DNA of 64,000 bases from JASGKO01 sp049840595 (GTDB lineage: Bacteria > Verrucomicrobiota > Verrucomicrobiia > Chthoniobacterales > Chthoniobacteraceae): assembly GCA_049840595.1 (NCBI GenBank), contig JASGKO010000021.1, positions 1 through 64,000 on the forward strand, given 5' to 3'. The position numbers were made by a program, and so were the translations under genes. The notes under the pieces are model-generated. The model made no database searches. It was not told where the DNA came from and saw only the letters and a program-made list of their open reading frames with translations. Shown piece by piece: positions 1-9,106 of this stretch (its first letter is position 1; the number at the start of each line of letters is the position of its first letter).

Positions 1-55
1 TCCGCTCCTTGGCCGGACAGCCGCGCCGCCCATACCTCGCACCGAGGGAAACGCC

Positions 56-1062
56 ATGCGCCCGCTGCTGCTCGCCCTGCTCGCCGCCTCCCTGTCCGCC
101 GCCTGCCGGCGCGCCGCCCGTCGATTGGCTGCCCCTGCCGGCCTCGGTCACCTGGCACAGCGACCACGCGCAGCCGGCCGGAGCCGGGCTGATCGGTCGG
201 GCCCTGGCCATCGTGGTGGTGGACTGGCAGCGCGGCGAGGGCCACACCGGCCAGAACACCTTCTGGTCCCTGCGCTGGTGGTGGACCGACGGCGGGCGCG
301 CCGGCACATTCGATTTCCGCAAGGCAGTGATGATCCCGAGCATCAACGGCCAGCTCCCCGGCCAGGACCAGGACAAGCCCGAACGCATCCTCAAGGGCCA
401 GGACAGTGGCGGCCTGCTGCACGCTCTCGCCGGCGACGCAGACGGCGTGGTGATGCTGGTCAATCCCGAGGGCCGCGTGGTCCAGCTGCACCGCTGCAGC
501 GACGCCAACTCCTTCAAGGGCGAGCTCGACGGCCTGCTGCCCAAGGAGGACCGCGGCCTGGTGGTGAACGACACCAACTATCCGGTCTCCTGCCGCCCGG
601 CCTTCGACCTGTTCAAGGTGTCCGACGTGAAGGGCGCCCTCGCCCTCTGCAGCCGCAAGCTCGGCGCCGACGGCGCGACCCTGGCCAAGGACGTCACGGC
701 CCTGGGCCGATATCCTGATCGGCGAACGCCTGGCGACCCTGGCCGACACCAGCATCCCGGCCTCGCAGCGCTTCATCGCCCGCCACCAGATCGACGACCT
801 GCTCGCCGTCTTCCCCGGCTCGTCCAAGGCCGGCGAAGCGGGCAAGGCGATCAAGGGGCTCAAGGGCGACAAGGCCTTCGCCGCCGAGGAGGCGGGCTGG
901 GCGGCCCTGCAGGACTACCTGGCCCAGGCCGGCAAGGCCCAGCCCAAGAAGCTGGCCGAGCTGCAGAAGCAGCTGCTTGCAGCCCTGGTGGCCAAGCATC
1001 CCGACACCTATGCCGCCGAGCTGGCCGGCCTGATCCGCACCTGCGCCCGGGTCGAGCCCTGA
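56..1062 (+). CDS. putative exported lipoprotein, two frame breaks
   Basis: The protein opens with MRPLLLALLAASLSAAC, a signal peptide ending in a lipobox-like LSAAC, so the product is probably lipid-anchored outside the cytoplasm. The reading then moves to the next frame at about 100-120 (APPVDWLPLPASVTWHSDHA onward) and again at about 700-715 (ILIGERLATLADTSIPASQ onward), ending at the TGA at 1060-1062. The total length is 3n+2, which fits two inserted bases in a gene of about 334 residues. The middle part (VVMLVNPEGRVVQLHRCSD, KEDRGLVVND) vaguely recalls thioredoxin-like or redoxin proteins, but I see no CxxC, so I give no function. The C-terminal part is an alanine/lysine-rich helical region. 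Third codon positions are almost all G or C, as in the next four genes and unlike the rest of the window. Confidence 0.55.
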
Positions 1063-1113
1063 GGGCCAAAGACCGGTAGAACTCCCATCCGCCCGCAGGA
1101 AGATGCGGTGCAG

Positions 1114-2985
1114 ATGTCCAGGCGTTCCGATCTCCGGGCGGCTGCGCTCGCCGCCGCCTGCGCCGTGCTGGCCGTCGGAGCCGCGGCCGAGCCTGACTCC
1201 CCGGACCTGGAGCTGGTCGCCACGCCGGGTTGGCGCCAGGCCGCCCTCACGGCCCCGCCGTTCTCGCTGCTGCGCGACCCGGGGGCGGCGCCGGTGGTCG
1301 CCCATGTGCGCGACCAGCTGGCGACCTTCGACCAGGCGATGATGGTGGGATCGGACCTGCCGCCCCTGCTGCCCCTCGCCCTGCATCTCGATGGCGTGGT
1401 CTTCGCCACCGGGGTCGGGCCCGATGGCTCTTCTGGCGGCTTCGGCAATGGGGCGGTGCTGGCGCTGGAGGGCGGCGAGGCGGCGGACAGCATCGACCGC
1501 TGGCTCGACCGCCAGCTGCTGGGCGTGGGGACCCGCCGGACGGCCTGGGAGGAGTTCAACGGCTACTTCGTGGATACCAGCCTCTTCCTCGGCCGTTCCG
1601 GCTCGCGTTTCGTGCTCGGCGATCCGGAGCAGCTCCCGCTGGCGGTGCAGCGGCTCGCCGCCTTGGCAGCGGCTCCGCCCGACCCGCGCATCGCCATGAC
1701 CTGGCGCCTGCGCCCGGCGCTGGAACGGGCGACGGCCGAATCGGCCTGGACCGCGGTGGCGATCGACGAATCGCTCGGCGCCTGGCGCGGGACCTCGCCC
1801 GTCGCCCGCGTGGACATCACCGCTGGTGCCGGTTGTCTCGCCGCCGAGACGGTGGTCAGCGCCCTGCCCCGGCTGCCGCTGGCGACCATCGACGGCGAGA
1901 TCGCGGCGGCGGCCCGCAGCGGCCACCCCGTCACCCTGGCCCTCCACCTCGATCCGCTGGCTGTGGCCAGGCTCCTCCAGGCCTCGGGCTGCCCGGTCCA
2001 GGAGGAGATCGACGCTGTCGCGCCCCAGCTCACCGGCGATGTCCTGGTGCAGGCGGGCTGGAGCGCCGGTCCGTTGCCGCAGGGAGCGGCGCTGCTCCGC
2101 CTCCATGATGGCGGCGAGGCGGCGGCTCCCCTCGCCACCCTGGCATCGGCCCTGGGGGCGACAGCGGTCGAGCGCGAGGGCGCGGACCAGGCCTTCGAGC
2201 TGGTCACGCCCGCGGGTGCACAGCTCATCCTCCGGCGCGGCGAGCGGTTGGTCATCGGCAGCGACCAGGCCCTGATCGCGTCGTGGCTCGCCGGCCAGGC
2301 CGGCGACGCGCCGCTCCCCGCTGGATTCGTCGTGCAGCTGGACGCCGACCTGCCCGCCATCGCCAGGCAGTGGCTCCCTTGGGCCTGGGTCGCCTTGGCG
2401 GCCATGGACGAACCCCTCGGCGCCGATCCCGAGGCCGCGCTCGATGAGCTGGCCTGGGAGCTGCGCGATGCCTTCCGCCGGGTCGCCCCGCCAGCCTCGG
2501 TGAGCGATGCCCTCAGCCATGGCGACCCCGAGGCCTTCGCCGCCCGTGAGGACCTGCGCCGGCTCTTCCCCGGTCCCGATCTGGCCCAGGCCATCGATGC
2601 CGCATGCGCGGTCTACGTGCCCCAGCCGCCGGCTGCGCCGGTGGACGACGACGGCATGCCGCAGGCCAAGCTGGTCCTGCGCTTCGCCGATGGCTTCACC
2701 GTGGTCGGGCCCGACGGGCGCGACGGTGCGCTCGATGCCGCGAAGGTCGCCGAGGAGGTCGCCGGATGGAAGCATGTCTTCGGGCCGGACCCCGCGGCCC
2801 TGGTCCAGCTGCAGCGTCCCGAGCCCGTGGTCTTCGATGGCCGCTGGCTGCCGCCGGTGGCCGTGGCCCTGCGCCACGTGCCCGCCTACCACCTGGAGGT
2901 CGCCAGCGCCGACTTCTCCCTGCGCGTCAGCGAACGCGGCCTGCCGCTCGTCGCCCTGGTCCTGATCTGGTGGGCCCTGGAGTAG
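1114..2985 (+). CDS. exported protein of unknown function
   Basis: This encodes about 623 residues with an N-terminal signal segment (RRSDLRAAALAAACAVLAVGAAAEP). I chose ATG 1114 over the in-frame GTG at 1108 because the AGGAAG at 1098-1103 is then ten bases away. The protein has no motif I recognise. It has repeated hydrophobic-acidic blocks such as GGFGNGAVLALEGGEAADSIDRWLDRQL and a very C-terminal hydrophobic stretch (LPLVALVLIWWALE) that could anchor it. The pattern recalls large uncharacterised secreted proteins of the Planctomycetes-Verrucomicrobia group. It follows the broken lipoprotein gene by about 50 bases on the same strand, so the two may be cotranscribed. The frame is open and intact, with strong G/C bias at third positions. 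Confidence 0.6.
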   Translation: MSRRSDLRAAALAAACAVLAVGAAAEPDSPDLELVATPGWRQAALTAPPFSLLRDPGAAPVVAHVRDQLATFDQAMMVGSDLPPLLPLALHLDGVVFATGVGPDGSSGGFGNGAVLALEGGEAADSIDRWLDRQLLGVGTRRTAWEEFNGYFVDTSLFLGRSGSRFVLGDPEQLPLAVQRLAALAAAPPDPRIAMTWRLRPALERATAESAWTAVAIDESLGAWRGTSPVARVDITAGAGCLAAETVVSALPRLPLATIDGEIAAAARSGHPVTLALHLDPLAVARLLQASGCPVQEEIDAVAPQLTGDVLVQAGWSAGPLPQGAALLRLHDGGEAAAPLATLASALGATAVEREGADQAFELVTPAGAQLILRRGERLVIGSDQALIASWLAGQAGDAPLPAGFVVQLDADLPAIARQWLPWAWVALAAMDEPLGADPEAALDELAWELRDAFRRVAPPASVSDALSHGDPEAFAAREDLRRLFPGPDLAQAIDAACAVYVPQPPAAPVDDDGMPQAKLVLRFADGFTVVGPDGRDGALDAAKVAEEVAGWKHVFGPDPAALVQLQRPEPVVFDGRWLPPVAVALRHVPAYHLEVASADFSLRVSERGLPLVALVLIWWALE

Positions 2986-2997
2986 GTCTCGAAGGCC

Positions 2998-3837
2998 TCA
3001 GACGTGCTTGTGGTAGGAGTCGACGATGTCGGCGAGGAAGCGCGCCTGGTCCATGCCCCAGTAACGGTTGGAGAAGATCTCCACCTCGTAGAAGCCGTGG
3101 AATCCCGCGCGGTCGACCCAGGAGCGGATGCTGCGGATGTCGATGCAGCCTTCGCCCATCAGGCCGCGGTCGTTGAGCGGATCGGCCTGCTGGATCTTCC
3201 AGTCGCAGACGTGGAAGCCGAGCAGGTAGCCCTTGGCGCCGGCGATGGCGATCTCGTCTTCCAGGGCGTCGTCCCACCAGCAGTGGTAGACGTCGCAGGC
3301 GATGCCGACCACCGGCGCTCCGTCGTCGGCGCGGAGGGGGATGGATTCGCAGATGCGCCGGGCCTGGCGCATGGTGCTCACCGCCGAGCGGTCGGCGGCG
3401 TATTGTGGATGCAGGGGCTCGATGGCGAGATGGACGTTGGCGTCGCGGGCGTGGGGCGCGACCGCGGCGATGCCGTCGGCGATCTGCTGGCGGGCCTCGG
3501 CCAGGGGCAGGCCGGGCTGGGCGCCGCAGACCAGCACCACCATGTCGGCGCCGATCTGGGCGGCCTCGTCGATGGCCTTGCGGTTGTCGTCGAGGGCGGC
3601 GGCGCGCTTGGCCTTGTCCCGCGCGGGGAAGAAGCCGCCGCGGCAGAGGGCGGGCACGCGCATGCCGGCGTTGCGCAGCAGCTCGCCGGCGCGCCTGGCG
3701 CCGTAGGGCTCCAGGGCCTGGCGCCAGACGGTGATCGCGTTGACGCCGGCCTTCTGGTAGGCGGCGACGGCCTGCTCCAGGTTCCAGGGCTTGGTGGTGA
3801 TGGTGTGGATGGCGCAGCGGGACAGGTCGGCGGGCAT
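2998..3837 (-). CDS. sugar phosphate isomerase/epimerase family protein
   Basis: A 279-residue TIM-barrel protein of the xylose-isomerase-like (AP endonuclease 2) superfamily. Supporting stretches are the N-terminal CAIHTITTKPWNLEQAVAAYQKAGV, the strand-end acidic residues in HLAIEPLHP and GIACDVYHCWWDD, the metal-site histidine in GFHVCDW, and the closing GFYEVEIFSNRYW. Such proteins isomerise or epimerise sugars or cyclitols using a divalent metal held by Glu, Asp, His and Glu, and these residues are visible here. I took MPADLSRC (3837) as the start because the preceding in-frame stretch is low-complexity and unlike the family. It lies head to head with an IclR-type regulator 71 bases away, a common arrangement for a sugar-catabolism gene and its regulator. 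The substrate cannot be told. Confidence 0.85.
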   Translation of the reverse strand: MPADLSRCAIHTITTKPWNLEQAVAAYQKAGVNAITVWRQALEPYGARRAGELLRNAGMRVPALCRGGFFPARDKAKRAAALDDNRKAIDEAAQIGADMVVLVCGAQPGLPLAEARQQIADGIAAVAPHARDANVHLAIEPLHPQYAADRSAVSTMRQARRICESIPLRADDGAPVVGIACDVYHCWWDDALEDEIAIAGAKGYLLGFHVCDWKIQQADPLNDRGLMGEGCIDIRSIRSWVDRAGFHGFYEVEIFSNRYWGMDQARFLADIVDSYHKHV

Positions 3838-3908
3838 GGAAGCGATGTTCAGCGGCTGGTGGCTTTGGCTAGTGGCTAGTGGCTGCTGGGCCGCCAGGAT
3901 CGCTGGCC

Positions 3909-4676
3909 ATGGCTTCCAGGCCCGCCGGCCCACCCAAAGGCGCCCAGTCCCTGACCCAGGGCCTGGAGGTGCTGCGCCTGCTCACCGAGTCGGACAGGCC
4001 GCTCACGGCCACGGCCATCGCCGAGCGCCTGGGCGTGAGCGTCAGCACGGCTTCGCGCGCCCTGGGGGCCCTGGCCGCTGCCGGCTACGCGCGCAAGCCT
4101 GACTACCACAGTTTCGCCCCGGCCCTGGGCGTCCTCGCCCTGGCCGGCAACGCCAAGCGCCAGTTCGAGGCGGTGATGGCGCCGGAAGCCCTGCTCCACC
4201 GCCTGGCCGACGGTACGCCCGAGCTGCGCTGGACCCTCGCCACCCTGATCGACGAGCAGATCGTCTACCTCCTCCAGGTGGACGCCGGCCAGGAGGCCAC
4301 GGGCTTCGCGGTCGGCCGCTATCCCCTGCACCTGTCGTCCATCGCCCTGCTCATCCTGCTGGAACGGGGCGAGCGGGCTGCGGTCGCGGCGCTGCGCGCC
4401 TCGCGCCGCCGCTATGGCTGGGACCGCCCTGGGCCGACCGTCCCCGCCGACGAGACGGCCTGCGCCGCGGCGGCGCGGGCCCTGGTCGACGACGGTGTGC
4501 TTCCGCTGGCCGACTGGCAGAAACCGGGCTGGCTGAGCGCGGCGACCCTGGTGGGCGGTTTCCACGGCCAACCCCTGGTCCTGGCCATCGCCGGCCCGCT
4601 CGGGCGCTATCCGCTGGCCGACGCCCTCGGCCGCCTGCGGGCGGCGCGCGCGGATGTGGCCGCCTTGCTTCGCTGA
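3909..4676 (+). CDS. IclR-family transcriptional regulator
   Basis: A 255-residue regulator with an N-terminal winged helix-turn-helix (QGLEVLRLLTESDRPLTATAIAERLGVSVSTASRALGALAAAGY) and a C-terminal ligand-binding region (YLLQVDAGQEATGFAVGRYP, LSSIALLILLERG). The HTH shape and the spacing to the effector domain match IclR, although the effector domain is divergent and short. ATG 3909 is preferred over 3879 because the upstream residues are not family-like. It is divergent from the sugar isomerase/epimerase gene and probably controls it or nearby sugar genes. The gene belongs to the G+C-rich left part of the window. Confidence 0.75.
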   Translation: MASRPAGPPKGAQSLTQGLEVLRLLTESDRPLTATAIAERLGVSVSTASRALGALAAAGYARKPDYHSFAPALGVLALAGNAKRQFEAVMAPEALLHRLADGTPELRWTLATLIDEQIVYLLQVDAGQEATGFAVGRYPLHLSSIALLILLERGERAAVAALRASRRRYGWDRPGPTVPADETACAAAARALVDDGVLPLADWQKPGWLSAATLVGGFHGQPLVLAIAGPLGRYPLADALGRLRAARADVAALLR

Positions 4677-4688
4677 TCCCGGCGGACC

Positions 4689-4957
4689 TCAGCCGACGAT
4701 CAGCTTCTTCAGCTCCGCCACCTTGGCCTCCATCAGGGCCTTGCTGTCGGCCTCGAGGTTGAGGCGCACCACCGGCTCGGTGTTGGAGGCGCGCACGTTG
4801 CACCACCAGTCCTTGTAGCGGGCGGTCACGCCGTCGAGCTCGGTGATGGCGGCGCCGGGCAGCTTGCGCACCCGGTCCATGACCGCGGCCGCGTCGCCGA
4901 CGGTGAAGTTCATCTCACCGCAGTGGAAGTACTTCTGCAGCGGCTTGACCAGCGTGC
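4689..4957 (-). pseudogene. phosphomannomutase/phosphoglucomutase, C-terminal fragment only
   Basis: About 88 residues match the end of an alpha-D-phosphohexomutase: LVKPLQKYFHCGEMNF, a run-up to the last domain, and the phosphate-binding loop in KDWWCNVRASNTEPVVRLNLEA, where RASNTEP is the conserved C-terminal signature. The three N-terminal domains, with the catalytic serine loop and metal site, are absent. The coding similarity stops at about 4957, where CTCTGTGGCT and then the CACGAAG-type repeat of the main genome begin. The truncation is therefore a sequence join and not a natural gene end, either through contig misassembly at a repeat or a recombination junction. Confidence 0.8.
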
Positions 4958-5006
4958 TCTGTGGCTTTCCCACTTCGTGCGCTTCGTGTCCTTCGTGGTG
5001 AATTTT
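4957..5006. repeat. dispersed spacer repeat at composition junction
   Basis: The stretch reads CTCTGTGGCT followed by CTTCGTGCGCTTCGTGTCC and TTCGTGGTGAA. Both parts recur in other spacers of this window (near 6216, 6368, 7373, 7548, 40997, 42119). It marks the edge between the G+C-rich left part and the rest, and cuts the phosphomannomutase gene. Confidence 0.7.
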
Positions 5007-5095
5007 CCCCTCACTCAGATCGCGATGAGACTCGAAGAGTTGCCGGGGAAAGGTTGTTTGAATAACCGCTGCCCGATTTGCGTCGGAGGCGCTTT

Positions 5096-6209
5096 ATGGC
5101 ATTGTTTTCACTCATGAAACGGGGGCTTTGGACTTGCGGAATCATCTGCCTGGGGCTGCTGGCGCGGGAGACTTGCTCCGGCGCAGCAGGTGCTTTCGGC
5201 GGTGATCGACAACCAGGACATTCCGATTCGCAAGGCGGAGGCGGTCAATCAGCCCATTTTGCAAGGCGAGGCGTATTCGCTGACCCTGAACGGCACCCCG
5301 ACGCAGCAGGACAGTTTCGACAACGGCACACGGTCGAGCCTGTTTGGCCAGAACTACGATCTCGCCTGGCAGTTGAAGCTCGCCGATACGGTGAACATCA
5401 CCTACGACGTGAGCGCGGGGATCACCCAGGGCAGCACGACCATGCTCCTCACCTCGCAGGATTTTCAATACGACACGCTGGGCATCTCGAACAAAATCAA
5501 TCTCGGCTGGCAGCCGGTGAAGATCGTGACCGTGGACGTCTTTGCCCAGGGCGGGCGGACGGTGAATGATGGCCAGAGCGGGTTCACCACCAGCCAGCAA
5601 ATCGGCGCGGATGCGGCGGTGCAGATCTGGAAGGATAGCAAGCTGGGCATCAGCGGTTCCATCGGCGACAGCACGCCCTACACCCAATCGCTAATCTCGC
5701 AGGATACGGGCAGCATCACCTTTGCGCAAAAGCTGCCGTGGGTGCCGCTGACGCTCAATACCTCCTCCTCGCTGACCTCGCAGGATGCGCAGGAAACCCT
5801 TGCCGCGACGGCCACCGATGGCGCGGCGTGGAAAAACTCGGGCTCGCTCTCGTGGGCGATCCAGCCGGAGGCGACTTGGGCGATCGGCCTCGACGACCAG
5901 CAGACGACCTATCAGCTGAACGACATCCACGAGCGGACGACGAGCTACTACAGCCAGTTCACGCTCCAGCCCGCGCAATCGTGGACGACGACTTTTCGCA
6001 TCTCCTACGATACCCACGAGAAAGGGCCGCAGGATGAGATGCTGAGCGATCAACCGGCGGTCAATCTCTCCCTCGGGGTAAACATGAAGGTAAGCGATAC
6101 CTTTGGCGCCGGGGTGATGTTCCACTACCGCCTGCCCGAGGTGCCAATGACAACCACCGGGGTGGTGAATGATACGCTCTTTACCTTCACCGCGACGGCG
6201 CTGTTCTAA
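5096..6209 (+). CDS. outer-membrane beta-barrel protein (frame break near the signal peptide)
   Basis: The N-terminus (MALFSLMKRGLWTCGIICLGLLA, alternative start ATG 5114) is a good signal peptide in one frame. The mature part begins in the next frame with APAQQVLSAVIDNQDIPIRK, so one extra base lies at about 5160-5175, and the total length is 3n+1 as expected. The mature part has many alternating, aromatic-rich strands (YDLAWQLKLADTVNITYDVSAG, INLGWQPVKIVTVDVFAQGG, TSYYSQFTLQPAQSWTTTFRISYDTH) and ends in a phenylalanine (LFTFTATALF), as is usual for proteins folded by BAM. This suggests a barrel of about 370 residues in the outer membrane. A GTG at 5190 could serve as a start, but it would lose the signal. 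The ligand is unknown. Confidence 0.65.
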
Positions 6210-6215
6210 AGGGAG

Positions 6216-6399
6216 TTTTCACCACGAAGACACGAAGGCACGAAGTTGGGAAATGGGGATCGTGAGCCACTTTCGGGCTTCTTCCAGTATCCATCGAGGT
6301 GGCATTTCTAGAGGCAACACCATCCACTATCCACCTCGCAATTTCTCGGAAGGCCCCCTTTTTCCAAAACTTCGTGCCTTCGTGTCTTCGTGGTGAAAA
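6216..6399. repeat. inverted-repeat element, 32-nt perfect arms
   Basis: Positions 6216-6247 and 6368-6399 are exact reverse complements over 32 bases (core CACCACGAAGACACGAAG). They enclose about 120 bases with no gene. The arms belong to the CACGAAG family scattered over this window. The element fills the spacer between two convergent genes. Confidence 0.9.
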
Positions 6400-6405
6400 A
6401 AAATC

Positions 6406-7314
6406 CTACTTCACCGGGCGGGCGACCATGATGCCGGCGTTGTCGCGGAATTCGTAGAGATAGTCGGAGAGACGCTTGTCGAGGACGACCCGGCCGTAGT
6501 TCCACGGGGCGGAGGCGTGCATGAAGTGGAGAGAGCCGTCGTCGGTCCGGACGGCAATGCCGACGTGCGAGGTGCCGATGAGGCGGCCATCGTGGGTGGT
6601 AATGCAGATAATATCACCCGTGCGCAGTTGCGACTCGATGGAGCGCACCTCGGACTCGGGGACATGGTAGAAGGGCATGTCGCTCACGCGCTCCTCCATC
6701 GCGCGGATGCCGCGGCGCAGGGAGGGGTTGTTTTTGAGATAGCGGTAGCTGCGCCAGTTCACGGTCATTTCCACGGCCGAATGGCGGACGGCGACACCAC
6801 CGAGGGAGCGGGTGAGATCTTTCACGAGGCCGCGGCGCTGGTTGTCGTAGAGCCAGTCTTCGAGGTAATGCAGGCGGGAGAGATAACCGTCGCAATGCCC
6901 GCCGCGATAGCGGTCGAGCTCGATGAAGCGGAGCATGGTGGTCGGGGTCCACTCGCTCGGCGGGCGGTCGAGCATACGGGCGAAGGCGAGCGAGGTCTCG
7001 AAAAAGGTCCAGCAATCGAGGCCGTCGAGATTCACCGACGGCGCCTCGATGTGGTCGTCGATTTCGAGGGTGAAATTCTTATACTTCGTGCCGATCATCG
7101 CGCGGCCCACCGCGCCGATGCGGTCACCGATCGGGAGGGTGGCCCATTGCTTTTGGATGGCTTGTTGCTTGAGCTCGTCGAAACGCTCCTGGCCCTTGAA
7201 GACCGTGGCAAAAGGCAGACTGGCGGTGGTCGTGGCCAAAGCGGGTCCAACCAAAAGGGCCAGCGCCAGCAGGAGGGTGAGGAAGGACGGCAGGCGAAGA
7301 ATCCGGTTCATCAT
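6406..7314 (-). CDS. DUF1460 family protein, NlpC/P60-like amidase fold, exported
   Basis: 302 residues beginning MMNRILRLPSFLTLLLALALLVGPALA, a clear signal peptide. The body shows the DUF1460 hallmarks: IGTKYKNFTLEI, then SVNLDGLDCWTFFETSLAFA with the putative catalytic cysteine in GLDCWTF, LHYLEDWLYDNQRRG, and the C-terminal TGDIICITTHDGRLIGTSHVGI with a conserved histidine, followed by LHFMHAS. Known structures of the family are cysteine-peptidase-like and are thought to act on cell-wall peptides in the periplasm; activity here is inferred from that. The start at 7314 or 7311 (two adjacent ATGs) cannot be decided. It is transcribed alone between two inverted-repeat elements. Confidence 0.85.
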   Translation of the reverse strand: MMNRILRLPSFLTLLLALALLVGPALATTTASLPFATVFKGQERFDELKQQAIQKQWATLPIGDRIGAVGRAMIGTKYKNFTLEIDDHIEAPSVNLDGLDCWTFFETSLAFARMLDRPPSEWTPTTMLRFIELDRYRGGHCDGYLSRLHYLEDWLYDNQRRGLVKDLTRSLGGVAVRHSAVEMTVNWRSYRYLKNNPSLRRGIRAMEERVSDMPFYHVPESEVRSIESQLRTGDIICITTHDGRLIGTSHVGIAVRTDDGSLHFMHASAPWNYGRVVLDKRLSDYLYEFRDNAGIMVARPVK

Positions 7315-7372
7315 CGCGTTTAGGATTCCACGCGAGGCGGAGATGACAAGCGGGGATTTGGGAACGGGGGAA

Positions 7373-7579
7373 TTTTTCACCACGAAGGCACGAAGGTCAC
7401 GAAGAGGGGAACTGTGGAATGGGCCAGCGAAACACGCGGAATGAAACGAAAAAAAGAGCTAACCGCAGATTACACGGACGACGCGGATTGGGTTGCCTTT
7501 GATCCGTGCCCATCCGCGTCATCCGCGGTTAAAATTCTATTTTCCAAAACTTCGTGTCTTCGTGCCTTCGTGGTGAAAA
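7373..7579. repeat. nested inverted repeats (CACGAAG arms around CCGCGGAT arms)
   Basis: The outer arms at 7373-7405 and 7548-7579 share CACCACGAAGGCACGAAG in opposite orientation, imperfectly. Inside lies a second pair, TAACCGCAGATTACACGGA at about 7459 and ATCCGCGTCATCCGCGGTTA at about 7513, again inverted. Two spacer-repeat families are thus nested. The spacer 7315-7660 holds nothing else I can recognise except the glgA start region. Confidence 0.8.
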
Positions 7580-7660
7580 TTCCGTTTCGAATGATTCCCG
7601 ATTGGGATTTTGCATTCTTTTTCCTCCCCTGCCGCGCTCGGGGATGCTTATGGTGTGCTC

Positions 7661-9106
7661 ATGAAGATTCTTTTCGCGGCCAGCGAAATGTCTCCGCTCG
7701 CCCGCACCGGTGGGCTCGGAGACGTCTTGCAGGCTTTCCCGGCGGAGATGCAACGACGCGGCCACGAGGTGAGCGTGGTGCTGCCCTTTTATCGCGAGAT
7801 TCGCGACAACCCGAAGCTGACGGTGACGAGCACCGGCGTCTCGATGAGCGTGCAGGTGGGGAGCAAGAAGCTCGATTGCGAGGTGCTCCAGGCCCAGGCG
7901 GAAAACGGCGTGCAACTCTTCTTCGTGAAGCGGGACGAATACTTCGACCGGCGCGGCATTTACGGGACCGATGGCAAGCCCTACGAGGACAATGCCGAGC
8001 GCTACATCTATTTCTCCAAGGCAGTGGTGGAGCTCGCCCGCCGCATCAAGCCCGTGCCGGACATCATTCACGTGCACGACTGGCAGACGGCGCTCATCCC
8101 CGTCTTCATCAAGGACCGCGGACTGCCCTTCAAGTCGGTGCTCACGATTCACAACCTCGCCTACCAGGGCAGTTTCTGGAGCTACGATTTCGGGCTCACC
8201 AACCTGCCCGGCGATTACTTTTCCGCCAAGGGCGTGGAGTTCTACGGCGCGCTCAATTTCCTGAAAGGCGGCATCATGTTTGCCGATGCGATCACCACGG
8301 TGAGCGGCCACTATGCCCGCGAAATCCAGACCCCGGAGAGCGGCTGCGGACTCGACGTTGTCCTGCGGGAAAACGCCCACAAACTGACCGGCGTGCTGAA
8401 CGGGGCGGATGATCGCGAATGGGACCCGTCCACCGACAAGTATCTGCCGCGCAAGTACAAGGCGAGCTCGCTCCTCGGCAAGCGCACCTGCCGCAACTCG
8501 CTGCTGAAGGAATTGAACCTCGACAAATCTCCCAATGGCCCCGTGCTGGCGATGGTCGGCCGGCTGGCGGAGCAAAAGGGCTTTGCGATCTTCCTCCCGC
8601 TGCTCGACCGCCTGCTCGCGGATGACGTACGGCTGATCATCATGGGCGAGGGCGAGACCAGCTTCGAGCGCGACCTGTTACTGGCGGAGAAACGGCATCG
8701 CGGCCGTTTCCATTTCTATCGCGGCTACGACGATCGGATCGCCCACCTGGTGAATGCCGGGTCGGACCTCCTGCTCGCGCCCTCGCGGTTTGAGCCCTGC
8801 GGATTGACCGCGATGTATGGGCTCAAATACGGCACCATCCCGGTCGCACGCGCCACCGGGGGCTTGCACCAGATCGTTCAGGATTACGATCCGAGCACCC
8901 ATCAGGGCACCGGGTTTCTGTTTTTCGATTACACCCCGGAATCTCTCTGGGATGCGATCGGGCGTGCCAAGAAGACCTTCGCACAACCGGAGACCTGGCG
9001 CGACATCATGCACCAGGCGATGGAGGCGAATTTCTCGTGGGAACACGCCGCCGAAGAATACGAGAAGGTTTACCACCGGATCGTGCCGGAAGGGCAGGCC
9101 TTTTAA
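7661..9106 (+). CDS. glgA: glycogen synthase (ADP-glucose starch synthase)
   Basis: 481 residues of the GT5 family, the usual length. It transfers glucose from ADP-glucose to the growing alpha-1,4-glucan in the cytoplasm. Visible motifs are the N-terminal nucleotide-sugar loop ARTGGLGDVLQAFPAEM (RTGGLGDV where most members have KTGGLGDV), IIHVHDWQTALIPVF, LTIHNLAYQG, the second-domain MVGRLAEQKGF, and the C-terminal SRFEPCGLTAMYGLKYGT with the catalytic glutamate. ATG 7661 begins the conserved MKILFAASEMSP, and the open frame upstream of it is repeat sequence. No other glycogen gene is adjacent. Confidence 0.96.
   Translation: MKILFAASEMSPLARTGGLGDVLQAFPAEMQRRGHEVSVVLPFYREIRDNPKLTVTSTGVSMSVQVGSKKLDCEVLQAQAENGVQLFFVKRDEYFDRRGIYGTDGKPYEDNAERYIYFSKAVVELARRIKPVPDIIHVHDWQTALIPVFIKDRGLPFKSVLTIHNLAYQGSFWSYDFGLTNLPGDYFSAKGVEFYGALNFLKGGIMFADAITTVSGHYAREIQTPESGCGLDVVLRENAHKLTGVLNGADDREWDPSTDKYLPRKYKASSLLGKRTCRNSLLKELNLDKSPNGPVLAMVGRLAEQKGFAIFLPLLDRLLADDVRLIIMGEGETSFERDLLLAEKRHRGRFHFYRGYDDRIAHLVNAGSDLLLAPSRFEPCGLTAMYGLKYGTIPVARATGGLHQIVQDYDPSTHQGTGFLFFDYTPESLWDAIGRAKKTFAQPETWRDIMHQAMEANFSWEHAAEEYEKVYHRIVPEGQAF

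Noticed and set aside
694..2892. Long minus-strand frame opposite the exported-protein gene
   Set aside because: It is a shadow frame caused by the G+C-rich codon use of the plus-strand gene and has no protein-like motifs.
6169..6505. Small ORFs encoding FTTKTRRHE-type peptides
   Set aside because: They are translations of the CACGAAG repeat arms; such frames recur wherever the repeat lies and are not conserved proteins.
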